From contig CAJNDS010002817.1 of NCBI GenBank assembly GCA_905221605.1, forward strand, positions 25,001 to 72,120: 47,120 nt of DNA. Reading direction: 5' to 3'. Position 1 is the first letter of the stretch, and the number at the start of each line of letters is the position of its first letter. Of the stretch, positions 27,636-36,858 are shown piece after piece. The position numbers were made by a program, and so were the translations under genes. Source of the stretch: Symbiodinium natans (Eukaryota > Sar > Dinophyceae > Suessiales > Symbiodiniaceae). The notes beneath the pieces were generated by a model. It had not been told where the DNA came from, did not search any database, and saw only the letters and a list, made by a program, of their open reading frames with translations.

Positions 27636-27780
27636 GGGCCCTGATAAGGGACCTTAGGGGTTCTTTGGGGCTTATTTAGGGGCTACTTGGGTTTATAAGG
27701 GCGATATAAGTCATATATACGGGTGATATAGGGGAATAAGGTTAAGGGTCCCCCTTCTAGGGGTCCCTGATTATACCCCT
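27636..27780 (-). mobile_element. MITE-like element (family B), copy
   Basis: Ends are imperfect inverted repeats: AGGGGCCCTGATAAGGGACC at the left and, reversed, AAGGGGTATAATCAGGGACC at the right. Interior AT-rich. The reverse complement matches 42715-42835 (CCCCTATAT...AAGTAGCCCCTA). No coding capacity. Confidence 0.6.
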
Positions 27781-27890
27781 TAGTAAACCCCAAACCCTAA
27801 ACCCTAAACCCCAAACCCTAAACCCTAAACCCCAAACCCTCAACGGCAAACCCTAAACCCTAAACCCCAAACCCTAAACCCCTTAAGTGC

Positions 27891-27975
27891 CTGATACCGA
27901 GGTGCGGCCGCCTTTGTCCAGGTAGAACTCCTGACCGGCGCTGCGGAACGTCGGGTCGCACTGCCAAAGCTGCAC
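27891..27975 (-). CDS. Lectin gene, exon 1 of the model (QLW repeat)
   Basis: Minus strand, acceptor CACCCTGAAG|, donor GTATCAG|GCACTTAAGG (GC donor), phase 0 to 1. Reads VQLWQCDPTFRSAGQEFYLD then KGGRTSVS. VQLWQCDP is the ricin-type repeat signature. Joined to exon 2 the spacing between the two QLW blocks is about 39 residues, normal for beta-trefoil subdomains. The intron (25201-27890, about 2.7 kb) starts beside C-type and ends beside G-type repeat on +. Upstream exons must exist because there is no start codon. Confidence 0.65.
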
Positions 27976-28035
27976 CTTCAGGGTGTGAGTTTTTGGTTTG
28001 GGGGTGTGGAGTTTAGGGTTTGGGGTTTGGGGGTT

Positions 28036-28215
28036 AGGGTTTAGGTTTAGGGTTTAGGGTTTAGGGTTTAGGGTTTAGGGTTTAGGGTTTAGGGTTTAGG
28101 GTTTAGGGTTTTGGGTTTTGGGTTTTGGGTTTAGGGTTTAGGGTTTAGGGTTTAGGGTTTAGGGTTTAGGGTTTAGGGTTTAGGGTTTAGGGTTTAGGGT
28201 TTAAGTTTAGGGTTT
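28036..28215 (+). repeat. TTTAGGG array
   Basis: About 25 units with a TTTTGGG patch at 28110-28130. Confidence 0.95.
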
Positions 28216-28438
28216 AGGGTGTTCATTTTGTTTAGGTTTCACGTCCAGAGGAATCTGGGACTTTGGGGCTTTCAGGTTTGGAGCCTACCCTAAACCCTAG
28301 GGCGGAGGGTTCTACGGCTGGCCACTCACTTCTCCTCGACCCTAAACCCGAAATCCTAACCTAACCCTAAACCCTAAACGCAGCTTCATTTTTAGGGTTT
28401 AGTGGTTTAGGGTTTAGGGTTTAGGGTTTCGGGTTTAG

Positions 28439-28479
28439 GGTCCGCCGACCCTGGCGGCGTGTTGGATGGGTTTGAGGAG
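28439..28479 (+). CDS. Candidate exon
   Basis: Acceptor is the array itself (TTTAG|GG); reads SADPGGVLDGFEE and ends GAGGAG|GTGACA. Acidic. Joins in phase 0 to 28764, giving NSAEHSQMIFEPCERV and TAG. Confidence 0.4.
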
Positions 28480-28626
28480 GTGACAAAACCGTGAAAAACT
28501 CACGTTAAGAGGCCTTAAACACCTTACAAACCCTCAGAAGAATAGACAAAACAAAAAGACAGAAATGAAACCCTTAAATTTGCTTGTGAAAATAACAAAA
28601 ACATCATTTTGGCTATCTGAAAATGA

Positions 28627-28700
28627 CCCACCCCCCCCCCCCCACCCCACCCCCCCCCTGCCCCCCACCCCCCCCCCGCCCCCCCCCCTCCCCCCCCCCA
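28627..28700 (+). repeat. Poly-C tract
   Basis: Nearly 70 bp of C with rare A/T/G inside the predicted 284-nt intron 28480-28763; it could be its pyrimidine tract. Confidence 0.95.
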
Positions 28701-28763
28701 CCTGTCTTGTTTCGCTTGAGCTTGTCCTGGTGCTACCCCCTACCCCCCCCAAACGTTTCACAG

Positions 28764-28860
28764 AACTCTGCCGAGCATTCTCAAATGATCTTCGAACCAT
28801 GCGAGCGGGTTTAGACCTCTCAACTATGCTCCAGCGGGGTCGGCGGCTTGAGCCGGAGGC
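28764..28860 (+). CDS. Candidate exon after poly-C intron
   Basis: Acceptor CCCCAAACGTTTCACAG| is strong. In the phase of 28439-28479 it ends at TAG 28812-28814. In another phase it reads LCRAFSNDLRTMRAGLDLST then MLQRGRRLEPEALK, which looks more like a real protein; that would need a different upstream exon. Which phase is used cannot be told from sequence alone. Confidence 0.45.
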
Positions 28861-29329
28861 TCTTAAATTTAGGGTTTAGGGTTTAGGGTTTAGGGTTTTT
28901 TAGCCTTGCGCAAGGAAGGTCTTTGCGAGGAGTGTACTCCCTATAGCTGATGATGCCAACAGGGATACATGATCATCCCTCATCCCACGGTTTCCACATG
29001 TTTGACCCATTGGGGGGTTTAGGGTTTAGGGTTTAGGTACGGCCACATCTGTAGGCAGTATATTTCTAGGGGATAGGGTTCAGGTTCTAGGGCCTTATGG
29101 TTTTAAAGAAATAGAACCTCCGAACCGGAAGCTCGACATCCGAATCCGGAATCGACACAATGTGCTGTAGGGTTTAGGGTTTAGGGTTTGGGGTCTAGGG
29201 TTTAGGTTTAGGGTTTGGGGTTTAGGGTTTAGGGTTTAAGGGGGTTTAGGGTTGGGGGTTTAGGGTTCATGGTTTAAGGTTCAGGGTTTAGGGTTTAGGG
29301 TTTAGGGCTTAGGGCTTAGGGCTTTGTAC

Positions 29330-29407
29330 TGCAAGGCGCGCGGACACCATTGGCGATTCGATTGCCATCGCTCGACAGGCAGAAGTTACCATGCTTCCTC
29401 GTCATTG
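29330..29407 (-). CDS. Possible further lectin exon
   Basis: Minus strand, acceptor TTGAATCCCAG|, donor CTTGCA|GTACAAAG; 78 nt, phase 1 to 1, the same length and phase class as lectin exon 5. Reads MTRKHGNFCLSSDGNRIANG then VRAPC, compatible with a CL...NG..v..C lectin repeat. The + strand is also open (DTIGDSIAIARQAEVTMLPR) with GTTTAGGG donor, so strand is unresolved. Confidence 0.4.
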
Positions 29408-29416
29408 CTGGGATTC

Positions 29417-29545
29417 AAGGTTTAGGGTTTAGGGTTTAGGGTTTGGGGTTTAGGGTTTGGGGTTTAGGGTTGAGGGTTTAGGGTTTGGGGTTTAGGGTTT
29501 AGGGTTTAGGGTTTGGGGTTTAGGGTTTAGGGTTTAGGGTTTAGG
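29417..29545 (+). repeat. G-type array with TTTGGGG units
   Basis: Mixed canonical and variant heptamers. Confidence 0.9.
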
Positions 29546-29795
29546 GGGTCTTCAGGTCAGTGGGCTCATGTTGTTGAAGGGGTAGGGGGTTGGACTTGGA
29601 CTTGGACTTGGACTTGGGCTGGGTGTGGGGTGTGCTAACCTTTAACCCTAAACTCTAAACCCTAAACCCCAAAAAACCCTAAACCCTAAACCCGAAACCC
29701 GAAACCCGAAACCCTAAACCCTAAACCCGAACCCGGTGCCTCCAGACCAGCTGGGAGGATCCGGGCAGCTGGCCACGGAGCTTTGCCTCCGCGCT

Positions 29796-30065
29796 GCGGT
29801 TTAGGGTTTAGGGTTTAGGGGTTTAGGGGTTTAGGGGTTTAGGGGTTTAGGGGTTTAGGGGTTTAGGGGTTTAGGGGTTTAGGGGTTTAGGGGTTTAGGG
29901 GTTTAGGGGATGCCGTGGCTCTAAGACCCTAAACCCTAAACCCTCAACCCCTAAACCCCTAAACCCCTAAATCCCTAAACCCCTAAACCCCTAAACCCCT
30001 AAACCCCTAAACCCCTAAACCCCTAACCCCTAAACCCTAAACCCCTAAACCCCTAAACCCCTAAA
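29796..30065. repeat. Foldback of TTTAGGGG / CCCCTAAA 8-mers
   Basis: About 12 units of the 8-mer TTTAGGGG (29813-29909), a roughly 17-nt spacer plus three CCCTAAA-like units, then about 14 units of CCCCTAAA (29945-30060). Both arms carry the same rare 8-nt variant, so they are a true inverted duplication, not two independent arrays. Confidence 0.9.
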
Positions 30066-30097
30066 CCCCAAACCCTGAAGCCCGAAACCGAAGTTCG

Positions 30098-30172
30098 CTT
30101 GTGAAACCTGCAGGTGCCTGCTCTCCCGCAGCTGTGGACGCAAGGCAGACTGCCAGTACGCTGTACCTTTGC
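30098..30172. CDS. Candidate exon, strand unresolved
   Basis: Plus: GTGCCTGCTCTCCCGCAG is a strong acceptor, then CGRKADCQYAVPLQ to TTTGCAG|GG. Minus: YWQSALRPQLRESRHLQ ending CTGCAG|GTTTCAC. Confidence 0.35.
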
Positions 30173-30174
30173 AG

Positions 30175-30400
30175 GGTTTAGGGTTTCGGGTTTCGGGTTT
30201 GGGGGTCTAGGGTTTAGGGTTAAGGGTTTAGGGTTTAGGGTACGTTTAGGGTTTAGGGTTTAGGGTTTAGGGTTTAAGGTTTAGGGTTTAGGGTTTAGGG
30301 TTTAGGGTACGTTTAGGGTTTAGGGTTTAGGGTTTAGGGTTTAGGGTTTAGGGTTTAGGATTTAGGGTTTAGGGTTTAGGGTTTAGGGCCTAGGGTTTAG
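30175..30400 (+). repeat. TTTAGGG array with internal duplication
   Basis: The junction AGGGTACGTTTAGGG occurs twice (about 30238 and 30306), marking a block duplication of roughly 68 bp within the array. Confidence 0.9.
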
Positions 30401-30510
30401 GGGTACCTGGGGTTTCCGATATTGGGGGTACAGTACCTTATTGGGGTCCTGATTATAAGAGCGTCCTACTGCTTGGGGTAGGGGTTCCCTGAGTTTCGTA
30501 AACCTTCATG
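30400..30510 (+). mobile_element. Dispersed repeat family A, copy 3
   Basis: Contains GGGGTTTCCGATATTGGGGG, TTATTGGGGTCCTGATTATA and TTTCGTAAACC, in the same order as 18820-18892. Confidence 0.55.
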
Positions 30511-31089
30511 TTGGGTTAAGGGCTCAGGGTTTAGGGTTTGGGATTTAGGGTCGAACCTGACCCCTAAACCCTACACCCTGTACCCTGAACCCTAAACCCT
30601 CCACAATCACAGCCAAGCCAGTCAAAGATTTGCGTTCGGTTTCGGGTTCAGGGTTGAAGGGTTTACGTTTGAGCTTTGTAATCCTAAACCCCAATCCCTG
30701 AATGAACCCAAAAACCCTAAACCCTAAACCCTAAAACCCTAAACCCTAAAACCCGAAACCCTAGACCCTAAACCTAAACCCTAAAGGGTTTAAGGGTTTG
30801 GGACTGGTAGGGTTTAGGGTTGCAAAAGGCGCAGGGTTCCTTGAGTCTGTGAGGGGCTTGCGTGGCCGAGAAACCTGGTTTTAGGGTTTAGGGTTTCGGG
30901 TTTAGGGTTCAGGGCCGTGAAGGCTTTCGGGTTTAGGGCTCAGGGTTTCGAAACTCAACCCTTAGCACCTAAAACCCTGAAACCTTCAATCCTGGCCAAA
31001 CCTTTAACCCATAAGCCCTAAGAATACCTTGGACACCCAGAACCCAACACCCCAAACCCAACACCCAAACCCTGAAGCCTAAAGCCTAG

Positions 31090-31345
31090 AGCCACCACCA
31101 ACACCCTAAACCCTAAACCCTAAACCCCAAACCCCAAAACCTTAAACCCTACCCCGAAACCCTACACCCTAAACCCTGAACCCCCTAAACCCTAAACCCT
31201 AAACCCTAAAGCCTAAACCCAAAACCCTAAACCCTAAATCCTAAACCCTAAACCCTAAACCCTAAACCCTAAACCCTAAACCCCACCCCTAAACTTAAAC
31301 CCGAAGCCCTAAACCCTAAACCCAAGCAAAACCCTAAACCCTAAG
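31090..31345 (-). repeat. C-type array
   Basis: CCCTAAA with CCCCAAA, CCCGAAG and CCCTACA variants. Confidence 0.9.
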
Positions 31346-31350
31346 TTCAG

Positions 31351-31440
31351 CCGAGGCTCAGCAGAGCCATGGATTTCTTGGGGCCAGCGCTGGGGTATAC
31401 TCGCTGGCCAGAGAAGCTTGAGCCACTATTGCGGTTCGAG
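31351..31440 (+). CDS. Candidate exon
   Basis: Acceptor TAAGTTCAG|, exactly 30 codons (phase 0 to 0), donor TTCGAG|GTTTGGGG. Reads PRLSRAMDFLGPALGYTRWP then EKLEPLLRFE. C-type left, G-type right. Unrecognised, but one of the better + exons. Confidence 0.5.
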
Positions 31441-31660
31441 GTTTGGGGTCTAGGGTTTGGGGTTTAGGGTTTGGGGTTTAGGGTTTGGGGTTTGGGGTTT
31501 AGGGGTTTAGGGCTTTAGGGGTTTAGGGGCTTAGGGGTTTGGGATTTGGGGTTTAGGGTTTAGGGTTTGGGGTTTAGGGATTTAGGGGTTTAGGGGTTTA
31601 GGATTTGGGGTTTAGGGTTTAGGAGGTTTAGGGTTTAGGGTTCAGGGTTTAGGAGTTTAG
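31441..31660 (+). repeat. Mixed G-type array
   Basis: TTTAGGG, TTTGGGG and TTTAGGGG in short runs. Confidence 0.9.
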
Positions 31661-31916
31661 GGTTCAGGGTTTAGTGTTCGAGGTTTAAGAACTTACGGTT
31701 CAGGCTTTGGGGCTTTCTTGGGGCGTTTGGTTGAGGGCGCTGGGTTTCGGGGCTTTGCATGTTTGGTCCTTGGGGTTCCTTGTCCGCCCACACCGTTCGC
31801 ATGACCCAGCCTTAGGGTGCAGGTTTAGCTTTTCGACTTACCCTAAACCCTAAACCCTAAACCCTGAACCCTGCTGCGCCCTGAACCCCGAACCCTAAAA
31901 GCCCCAAACCCGAAAC

Positions 31917-31979
31917 CGCGCGACGGCGCCCAGGCCCGGGACCAACCACTGCCGCCCCGGCAGCCATGGCAAGCACAGC
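31917..31979 (-). CDS. Candidate exon with hydrophobic segment, minus strand
   Basis: Acceptor CTTACGCAG|, 21 codons, donor CGCGCG|GTTTCGGG. Reads AVLAMAAGAAVVGPGPGRRR. Resembles the membrane-segment exons at 38444-38534 and 46123-46231. Confidence 0.35.
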
Positions 31980-32029
31980 CTGCGTAAGGCTCAGGGCTGA
32001 GGATTGAGGGCCCCTGGGGCTTAGGGTTA

Positions 32030-32525
32030 GGGTTTAAGGTTTAGGGTTTAGGGTTTAGGGTCTAGGGTCTAGGGTTTAGGGTTTAGGGTTTAGGGTTTAG
32101 GGTTTAGGGTTTAGGGTTTAGGGTTTAGGGTTTAGGGTTTAGGGTTTAGGGTTTAGGTTTAGGGTTTAGGGTTTGGGGTTTAGGGTTAGGGTTTAGGGTT
32201 GTAGGGATTCAGGGTTTAGGGTTTGGGGTTTGGGGTGTAGGGTTTATGGCTGCTTAGGGGCTTAGGCCTCTTGTGGCTTGGGACTTGGGCTCTACACAAG
32301 GTTCACGGTTTAGGGTTTAGGGTTTAGGGTTAGGGTTTAGGGTTTAGGGTTTAGGGTGTAGGGTTTAGGGCTTAGGGTTTAGGGTTTAGGGTTGAGGGTT
32401 GAGGGTTGAGGGTTGAGGGTTTAGGGTTGAGGGTTTAGGGTTGAGGGTTTAGGATTTAGGGTTTAGGGTTTAGGGTTTAGGGTTTAGGGTTTAGGGTTTA
32501 GGGTTTAGGGTTTAGGGTTTAGGGT
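32030..32525 (+). repeat. G-type arrays
   Basis: TTTAGGG arrays 32030-32160 and 32300-32525 with a TTGAGGG patch at 32390-32450. Confidence 0.9.
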
Positions 32526-32626
32526 CGTTGTCTTCTGCGAACACGTGCCACCTCCACGACCGCGAACCTGCACCTGAATGGTCATTCGTGAGACCACTGC
32601 CAACTCTCCGATGGTCTTTCTTCCCA

Positions 32627-32644
32627 ACCCCCCCCCCCCCCCCC
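32627..32644 (+). repeat. Poly-C tract in unique island
   Basis: 17-18 C in the island 32530-32745. The + frame there (DREPAPEWSFVRPLPTLRWS before, YLSIAAACDLASFPCACQWG after the tract) is open throughout but unrecognised. Confidence 0.9.
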
Positions 32645-32945
32645 AAAGTCAAGCAAACGTTTTCTTCATCTTATCTGTCAATTGCTGCCGCATGCGATCT
32701 GGCATCTTTTCCATGCGCTTGTCAGTGGGGCGATGAACCAGCGAATTGGGGTTTAGGGTTTAGGGAGTAGAGGTTTAGTGTTCAGGGTTTAGGGTTTTAG
32801 GGTTTCAGTTTAGGGTTTCGGGTTTCGGGTTTAGGGTTTAGGGTTTAGGGTTTAGGGTTTAGGGTTTAGGGTTTAGGGTTTAGGGTTTAGGGTTTAGGGT
32901 TTAGGGTCAAAGTTTAGGGTTTAGGGTTTAGGGTTTAGGTTTCAT

Positions 32946-33077
32946 CTTGATGCCGTTTTCACAGGCCCGCTGAAGAAGAGAACTGTGTGAAGCGGCCTTG
33001 GCCAGTGTCTTCTTAAGCTCGCCGTCCATCTTGGGCGTTGATGAGCTTGATCCGGATCCGACGCCGCGCCAACCCGA
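32946..33077 (-). CDS. Candidate exon, minus strand
   Basis: Acceptor CCTCTGTTGCCGCTGTAG| is pyrimidine-rich and preceded by TTTAGGG in the gene's sense. 44 open codons: SGWRGVGSGSSSSTPKMDGE then LKKTLAKAASHSSLLQRACE NGIK-type end. A Ser-rich linker followed by an amphipathic helix. No canonical donor seen at the 3' side. Unrecognised but strongly protein-like. Confidence 0.5.
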
Positions 33078-33096
33078 CTACAGCGGCAACAGAGGC

Positions 33097-33265
33097 CCTA
33101 AACCCTAAACCCTAAACGCTAAACCCTAACTAAACCCTAAACCCTAAACCCTAAAACCCTAAACCCTAAACCCTAAACCCTAAACCCTAAAACCCTAAAC
33201 CCTAAACCCTAAAACCCTAAACGCTAAACCCGAAAGCCCTAAACCCTAAACCCTAAACCCTGATG
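33097..33265 (-). repeat. C-type array
   Basis: CCCTAAA with CCCTAAAA and CGCTAAA variants. Confidence 0.95.
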
Positions 33266-33364
33266 TGTAAGCCTCAGGCTCCAACTCCTTAGGTCCTTAA
33301 CACTCCGAGACACCCAAGACCCTCGGCTTGCAAGAACCTCAAACAAACCAAGATGTTCCTTCTT

Positions 33365-33530
33365 AGGGTTTAGGGTTTAGGGTTTAGGGTTTAGGGTTTA
33401 GGGTTTAGGGTTTAGGGTTTAGGGTTTAGGGTTTAGGGTTTAGGGTTTAGGGTTTAGGGTTTAGGGTTTAGGGTTTAGGGCTAGGGTTTAGGGTTTAGGG
33501 TTTAGGGTGTAAGGTTTAAGGTTTAGGGTT
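33365..33530 (+). repeat. TTTAGGG array
   Basis: About 22 units. Confidence 0.95.
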
Positions 33531-33567
33531 TAGGGTGTTGGGTTTTGGGTTTAGGGTTTTGGGTTTA

Positions 33568-33636
33568 GGGATGTTCTCCCTTATGCTCGCAGTCCTTAAC
33601 AGGGATTCTACTACCCCCTATAGTAATGAACATCCC
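33568..33636. mobile_element. Short TIR element, 69 bp
   Basis: Begins GGGATGTTC and ends GAACATCCC (perfect 9-bp inverted ends) inside telomere repeat; interior CTACTACCCCCTATAGTA. A CTACTACCCCCCTCTATACT block recurs near 39716-39735, suggesting another copy. Confidence 0.45.
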
Positions 33637-34651
33637 AAGGTTTAGGGTTGAGGGCTGAGGGTTGAAGAGTTCTGGGGTTTAGGCTTTAGGGTCCAGGGTT
33701 CGGGTTCAGAGTTCGGGGTCTGGGGTTTAGGGTACCACTGAACGAGCCCACCCTCACCCCCAAAAGCTGCTCAGCCATACACCCGAAACCCCAACAAGAA
33801 CTCTAAACCCTAAACCCTCAACCCTAAAGCCTAATACCTTAAACCCTGGCCACCACGGCCTGCACCAGCAAAGTTGCCGTTCTGCACATCGCCTTCATCG
33901 GAAATAGGGTTTAGGGCTTGGGGTTTGGGTTTTGGGTTTAGGGTTTTAGGTCTTGGGTGCGAGAGGGCTTAGGTTTAGGGAGCTTACCCTAGCCAACCAA
34001 AACCCGCAAACCCTAACAACCCTACACCGTAAACCCCACACCCTTTGTATAGGGGTTAGGGTTTAGGGTTTAGGGTTTAGGGTTTAGGGTTCAGGGTTTA
34101 GGGTTTAGGGTTTAGGGTTTCGGGCTTAGGGCTTAGGGCTTAGGGCTTTACTTGGGGGGTCGCCTTCCGAAGTGCAGGGTTGGGGAGTTCCGAGGGCTCT
34201 GTAGCCTGGAACCTCAAACCCTAGCTAGTTCATGTGGATTTAGGATTTAGGGTTTAGGGTTTAGGGTTTAAGGCTTAGGGTTTAGGGTTAGGTTTGCGGG
34301 GTGGGGGGGGGGGGGTGGGTTTAGAATCTAGTGTGCAAACCTCGAGGTCAGCTACAGTGGAACCCCTAACCCTAAACCCTAGACCCTGGACCTGGGCCCT
34401 TTGAAAACCTTACGCTCTAAAACCCCGAGTAAGCGGTTTTGGGTCTCGGGGCGTCGGGACTCTCACTAAACCCTAAACCCTAAACTCTAATCCCTAAACC
34501 CTAAACCCTGAACGTGATTCGGGTTTGTATAAGGCTTAGGGCTTATACAAGGCTTAGTTTAGGGTTTGGTTTAAACCCTAAACCACCTAACCCTAAGCCC
34601 TAAACCCTAAACCCTAAACCTTTTTCATAAGGTCTAGTGTAGGGTTTTGGG

Positions 34652-34747
34652 CTTGGGGCTTGGGCTTGGGAGCGCCTTGGGCACGTCGCGGGCGCGGGGC
34701 GGCAGCGATGCCAGGAAGGACTGACAAACGGCTTTGGTCTTCAGAGC
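34652..34747 (-). CDS. Candidate exon, minus strand
   Basis: Minus frame after telomere-derived CCCTAAAG: LKTKAVCQSFLASLPPRARD then VPKALPS, running into repeat. Protein-like; boundaries uncertain. Confidence 0.35.
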
Positions 34748-34794
34748 TTTAGGGTTCTAGGGTTTTGGGGCTTTCGGATTTAGGGTTAGGGGTT

Positions 34795-34870
34795 AGGGTT
34801 ATGGGGTTATGGGGTTATGGGGTTATGGGGTTATGGGGTTATGGGGTTATGGGGTTATGGGGTTATGGGG
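34795..34870 (+). repeat. GGGGTTAT 8-mer patch
   Basis: Nine units of an 8-nt telomere-like derivative, homogeneous and unique to this spot. Confidence 0.95.
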
Positions 34871-35019
34871 TTCTGGGGTTTCGAATTGAGGGTTTCGGGT
34901 TTGGGGTTTAGGGTTTCTGGGGTTTCAGGGTGAGAGGGTGCCGTGTTTGGGGTTCTGGGTTTGGGGCTTCAGTAGGTTCTGGAGGTGATTTGGCGCAATG
35001 GCTATGGCCCCAACTTTGT

Positions 35020-35400
35020 ACCCTAAACCCTAAACCCCTAAACCCTAAACCCTAAACCCTAAACCCTAAACCCTAAAGGCCCTGCAAGGGTTCCGGAACT
35101 GCTTCAGGGTTTGGGGGCTACACAAAGAACTCTGAAGCTTCGAATGGGTTTTGACAACCCAAAACCCCATCAAAGCCCCAAGAATCTTACTCCCAAGCCT
35201 AAACCCTACTAAAGACCCAAGCCCTAAAACCCTGAACCCCTAGAGACCCTAAACCCCCCAAAAACCATAAACCCGAAAACCCGAAACCCTCAAACGCCAA
35301 TATGCAAACGCTCTCAATACCCCAGAACCCTGAAACTCCAACTTTGAAACTCTAAAGGCCTTACCCTAAAAATCCTCAAATCCCCCTAAACCCTAAACCC
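35020..35400 (-). repeat. C-type arrays, partly degenerate
   Basis: Pure CCCTAAA 35020-35072, then 35150-35410 degenerate C-type with no other signal. Confidence 0.85.
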
Positions 35401-35428
35401 TAAACCCTAAAAAGCCCTGAACTCCCAG

Positions 35429-35482
35429 ACAAAAGTCGAAACATCGCCGAGGAGCCGCGAGCAAGAGGCCTCGGAGTGGAGG
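35429..35482 (+). CDS. Candidate mini-exon
   Basis: Acceptor AACTCCCAG|, 18 codons in phase 0 (TKVETSPRSREQEASEWR), donor AGG|GTTTAGGG. C-type left, G-type right. A second + frame is open too. Confidence 0.4.
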
Positions 35483-35897
35483 GTTTAGGGTTTACGGTTC
35501 AGGGTTCAGGGTTTAGGGTTTAGGGCTTCGGGTTTAGGGTTGAGGGTTTAGGGTTTGCGGTTTTTGGGGGGGATGCTGGGCTTAGAGTTTAGGGTTTCAG
35601 TGCAGGGGTTTAGGGTCTCAGAATCTAGGGTTTAGGGTTGCGGGTTCATGGCAACCCTAAACCCTACACCCTCATCCCTCAACCCGAAATTTGAACGGGT
35701 GTAGGCGTTGAAGGCTCAGCAGCACAAACCCTAAACCCTAAACCCTAAACCCTAAACCCTAAACCCTAAACCCTAAACCCTAAACCCTGAACCCTAAGGG
35801 GCTGCGAGGGCCCCAAAGGGCGTCTAGACTCTCGGATTTGCACGGCAACACACTGGGCTGAGGGTTTGGGATTCAGGGTTTAGGGCTTAGGGTTTAG

Positions 35898-36112
35898 AAA
35901 ACAACTCAAAACCATAAATGGTTAATAGCAAGAAAACGACGAATACTCCTAATGATACGACTAATTACTAGTAGTAAGAATACAACAATGATATTAACTA
36001 GAAGAACAAAAATATTAACAGAAATACTCACTTGTAATCATACGTGTTGCTCGTATATGTATTTTCTTTCATTTCTATTTGCATTCAAAACAAGAACTAC
36101 CTCATGAGCCCA
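35898..36112. other. AT-rich island
   Basis: About 215 bp much richer in A/T than any other island (AACAAAAATATTAACAGAAA, TTTTCTTTCATTTCTATTTG). No ORF or RNA recognised. Could be an intronic or UTR remnant, an organellar insertion, or a mobile-element end. Confidence 0.6.
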
Positions 36113-36159
36113 ATATGATGAGCTCCAAAAAGCACCCCAGGAAACCCTAAACCCTCAAC

Positions 36160-36305
36160 TCTAAGCCCTGCACCCCAAACCCTAAACCCTAAACCATCCC
36201 TAAACCCTAAACCCTTAACTGAACCCTGAACCCTAAACCCTAAAACCTAAACCCTGAACCCTAGACCCTAAACCCTAAAACCCTAAACCCTGCACCCCAA
36301 ACCCA
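36160..36305 (-). repeat. C-type array
   Basis: CCCTAAA with CCCCAAA and CCCTGAA variants, to the right of the AT-rich island. Confidence 0.9.
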
Positions 36306-36388
36306 GGCTCCCGGCAGATTCCGCCCACCGCCGCCGCCCGCCAGCCCGGCTCAAGGTCGACTGCGTGGAGGCCTCGGCGCTTCCACGA
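36306..36388 (-). CDS. Candidate exon, minus strand
   Basis: Minus frame SWKRRGLHAVDLEPGWRAAA then VGGICREPG, ending CCTGG|GTTTGGGG. C-type left, G-type right. Very GC-rich; + frames also open. Confidence 0.3.
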
Positions 36389-36543
36389 GGGTTTAGGGTT
36401 TAGGGTTTAGGGTTTAGGGTTTAGGGTTTAGGGTTTAGGGTTTAGGGTGTGTCAGGGGAGGGCGCGCGCTCGGGTGTGAAACACCCCGGGCCGCGCGCTC
36501 GCGTTGCCCGTCAACCCACCCCGGCCACCCAAACTATACTCTA

Positions 36544-36858
36544 TTAGGGTTTAGGGTTTATGGAATTTATTTTCTTGTGCCCTGATGCTTGCTTTGATGT
36601 TTTTAGAGTTGCGCTGTTAGGGTTTAAGCTGGGGTTAGCCTCGGCCCTTTTCGGGCCTTCGGCGTGCCCGTAGAGGCCCTTATTTATTTGAAGGTCAGGG
36701 AAACCCAAAGTGCCTGCTCCTGGATTCCCCTTTTTAAGTGCCTCAAGCCTTTTGGTGGCTCTTGGGGCCTTTTGGGGGCTTCCTGGGGCTTTCCTGGCCC
36801 TTCCAGATAAAATGAAGGGGTGCCCAAAACCATCGCTTTCAGTACAAAAAAATCGCAT
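36544..36858 (-). CDS. 104-codon ORF, minus strand
   Basis: ATG at 36858 opens MRFFCTESDGFGHPFILSGR, followed by a Lys/Pro-rich part and LQINKGLYGHAEGPKRAEAN; the stop lies in telomere-like sequence. The NKGLYG block recurs on the same strand in the neighbouring direct repeats (37000-37020). Unrecognised. The coding status is uncertain because the same DNA is part of a direct-repeat family. Confidence 0.3.
   Translation of the reverse strand: MRFFCTESDGFGHPFILSGRARKAPGSPQKAPRATKRLEALKKGNPGAGTLGFPDLQINKGLYGHAEGPKRAEANPSLNPNSATLKTSKQASGHKKINSINPKP

Noticed and set aside
28534-28879. Poly-Pro / poly-Gly ORFs
   Set aside because: Created by the poly-C tract at 28627-28700.
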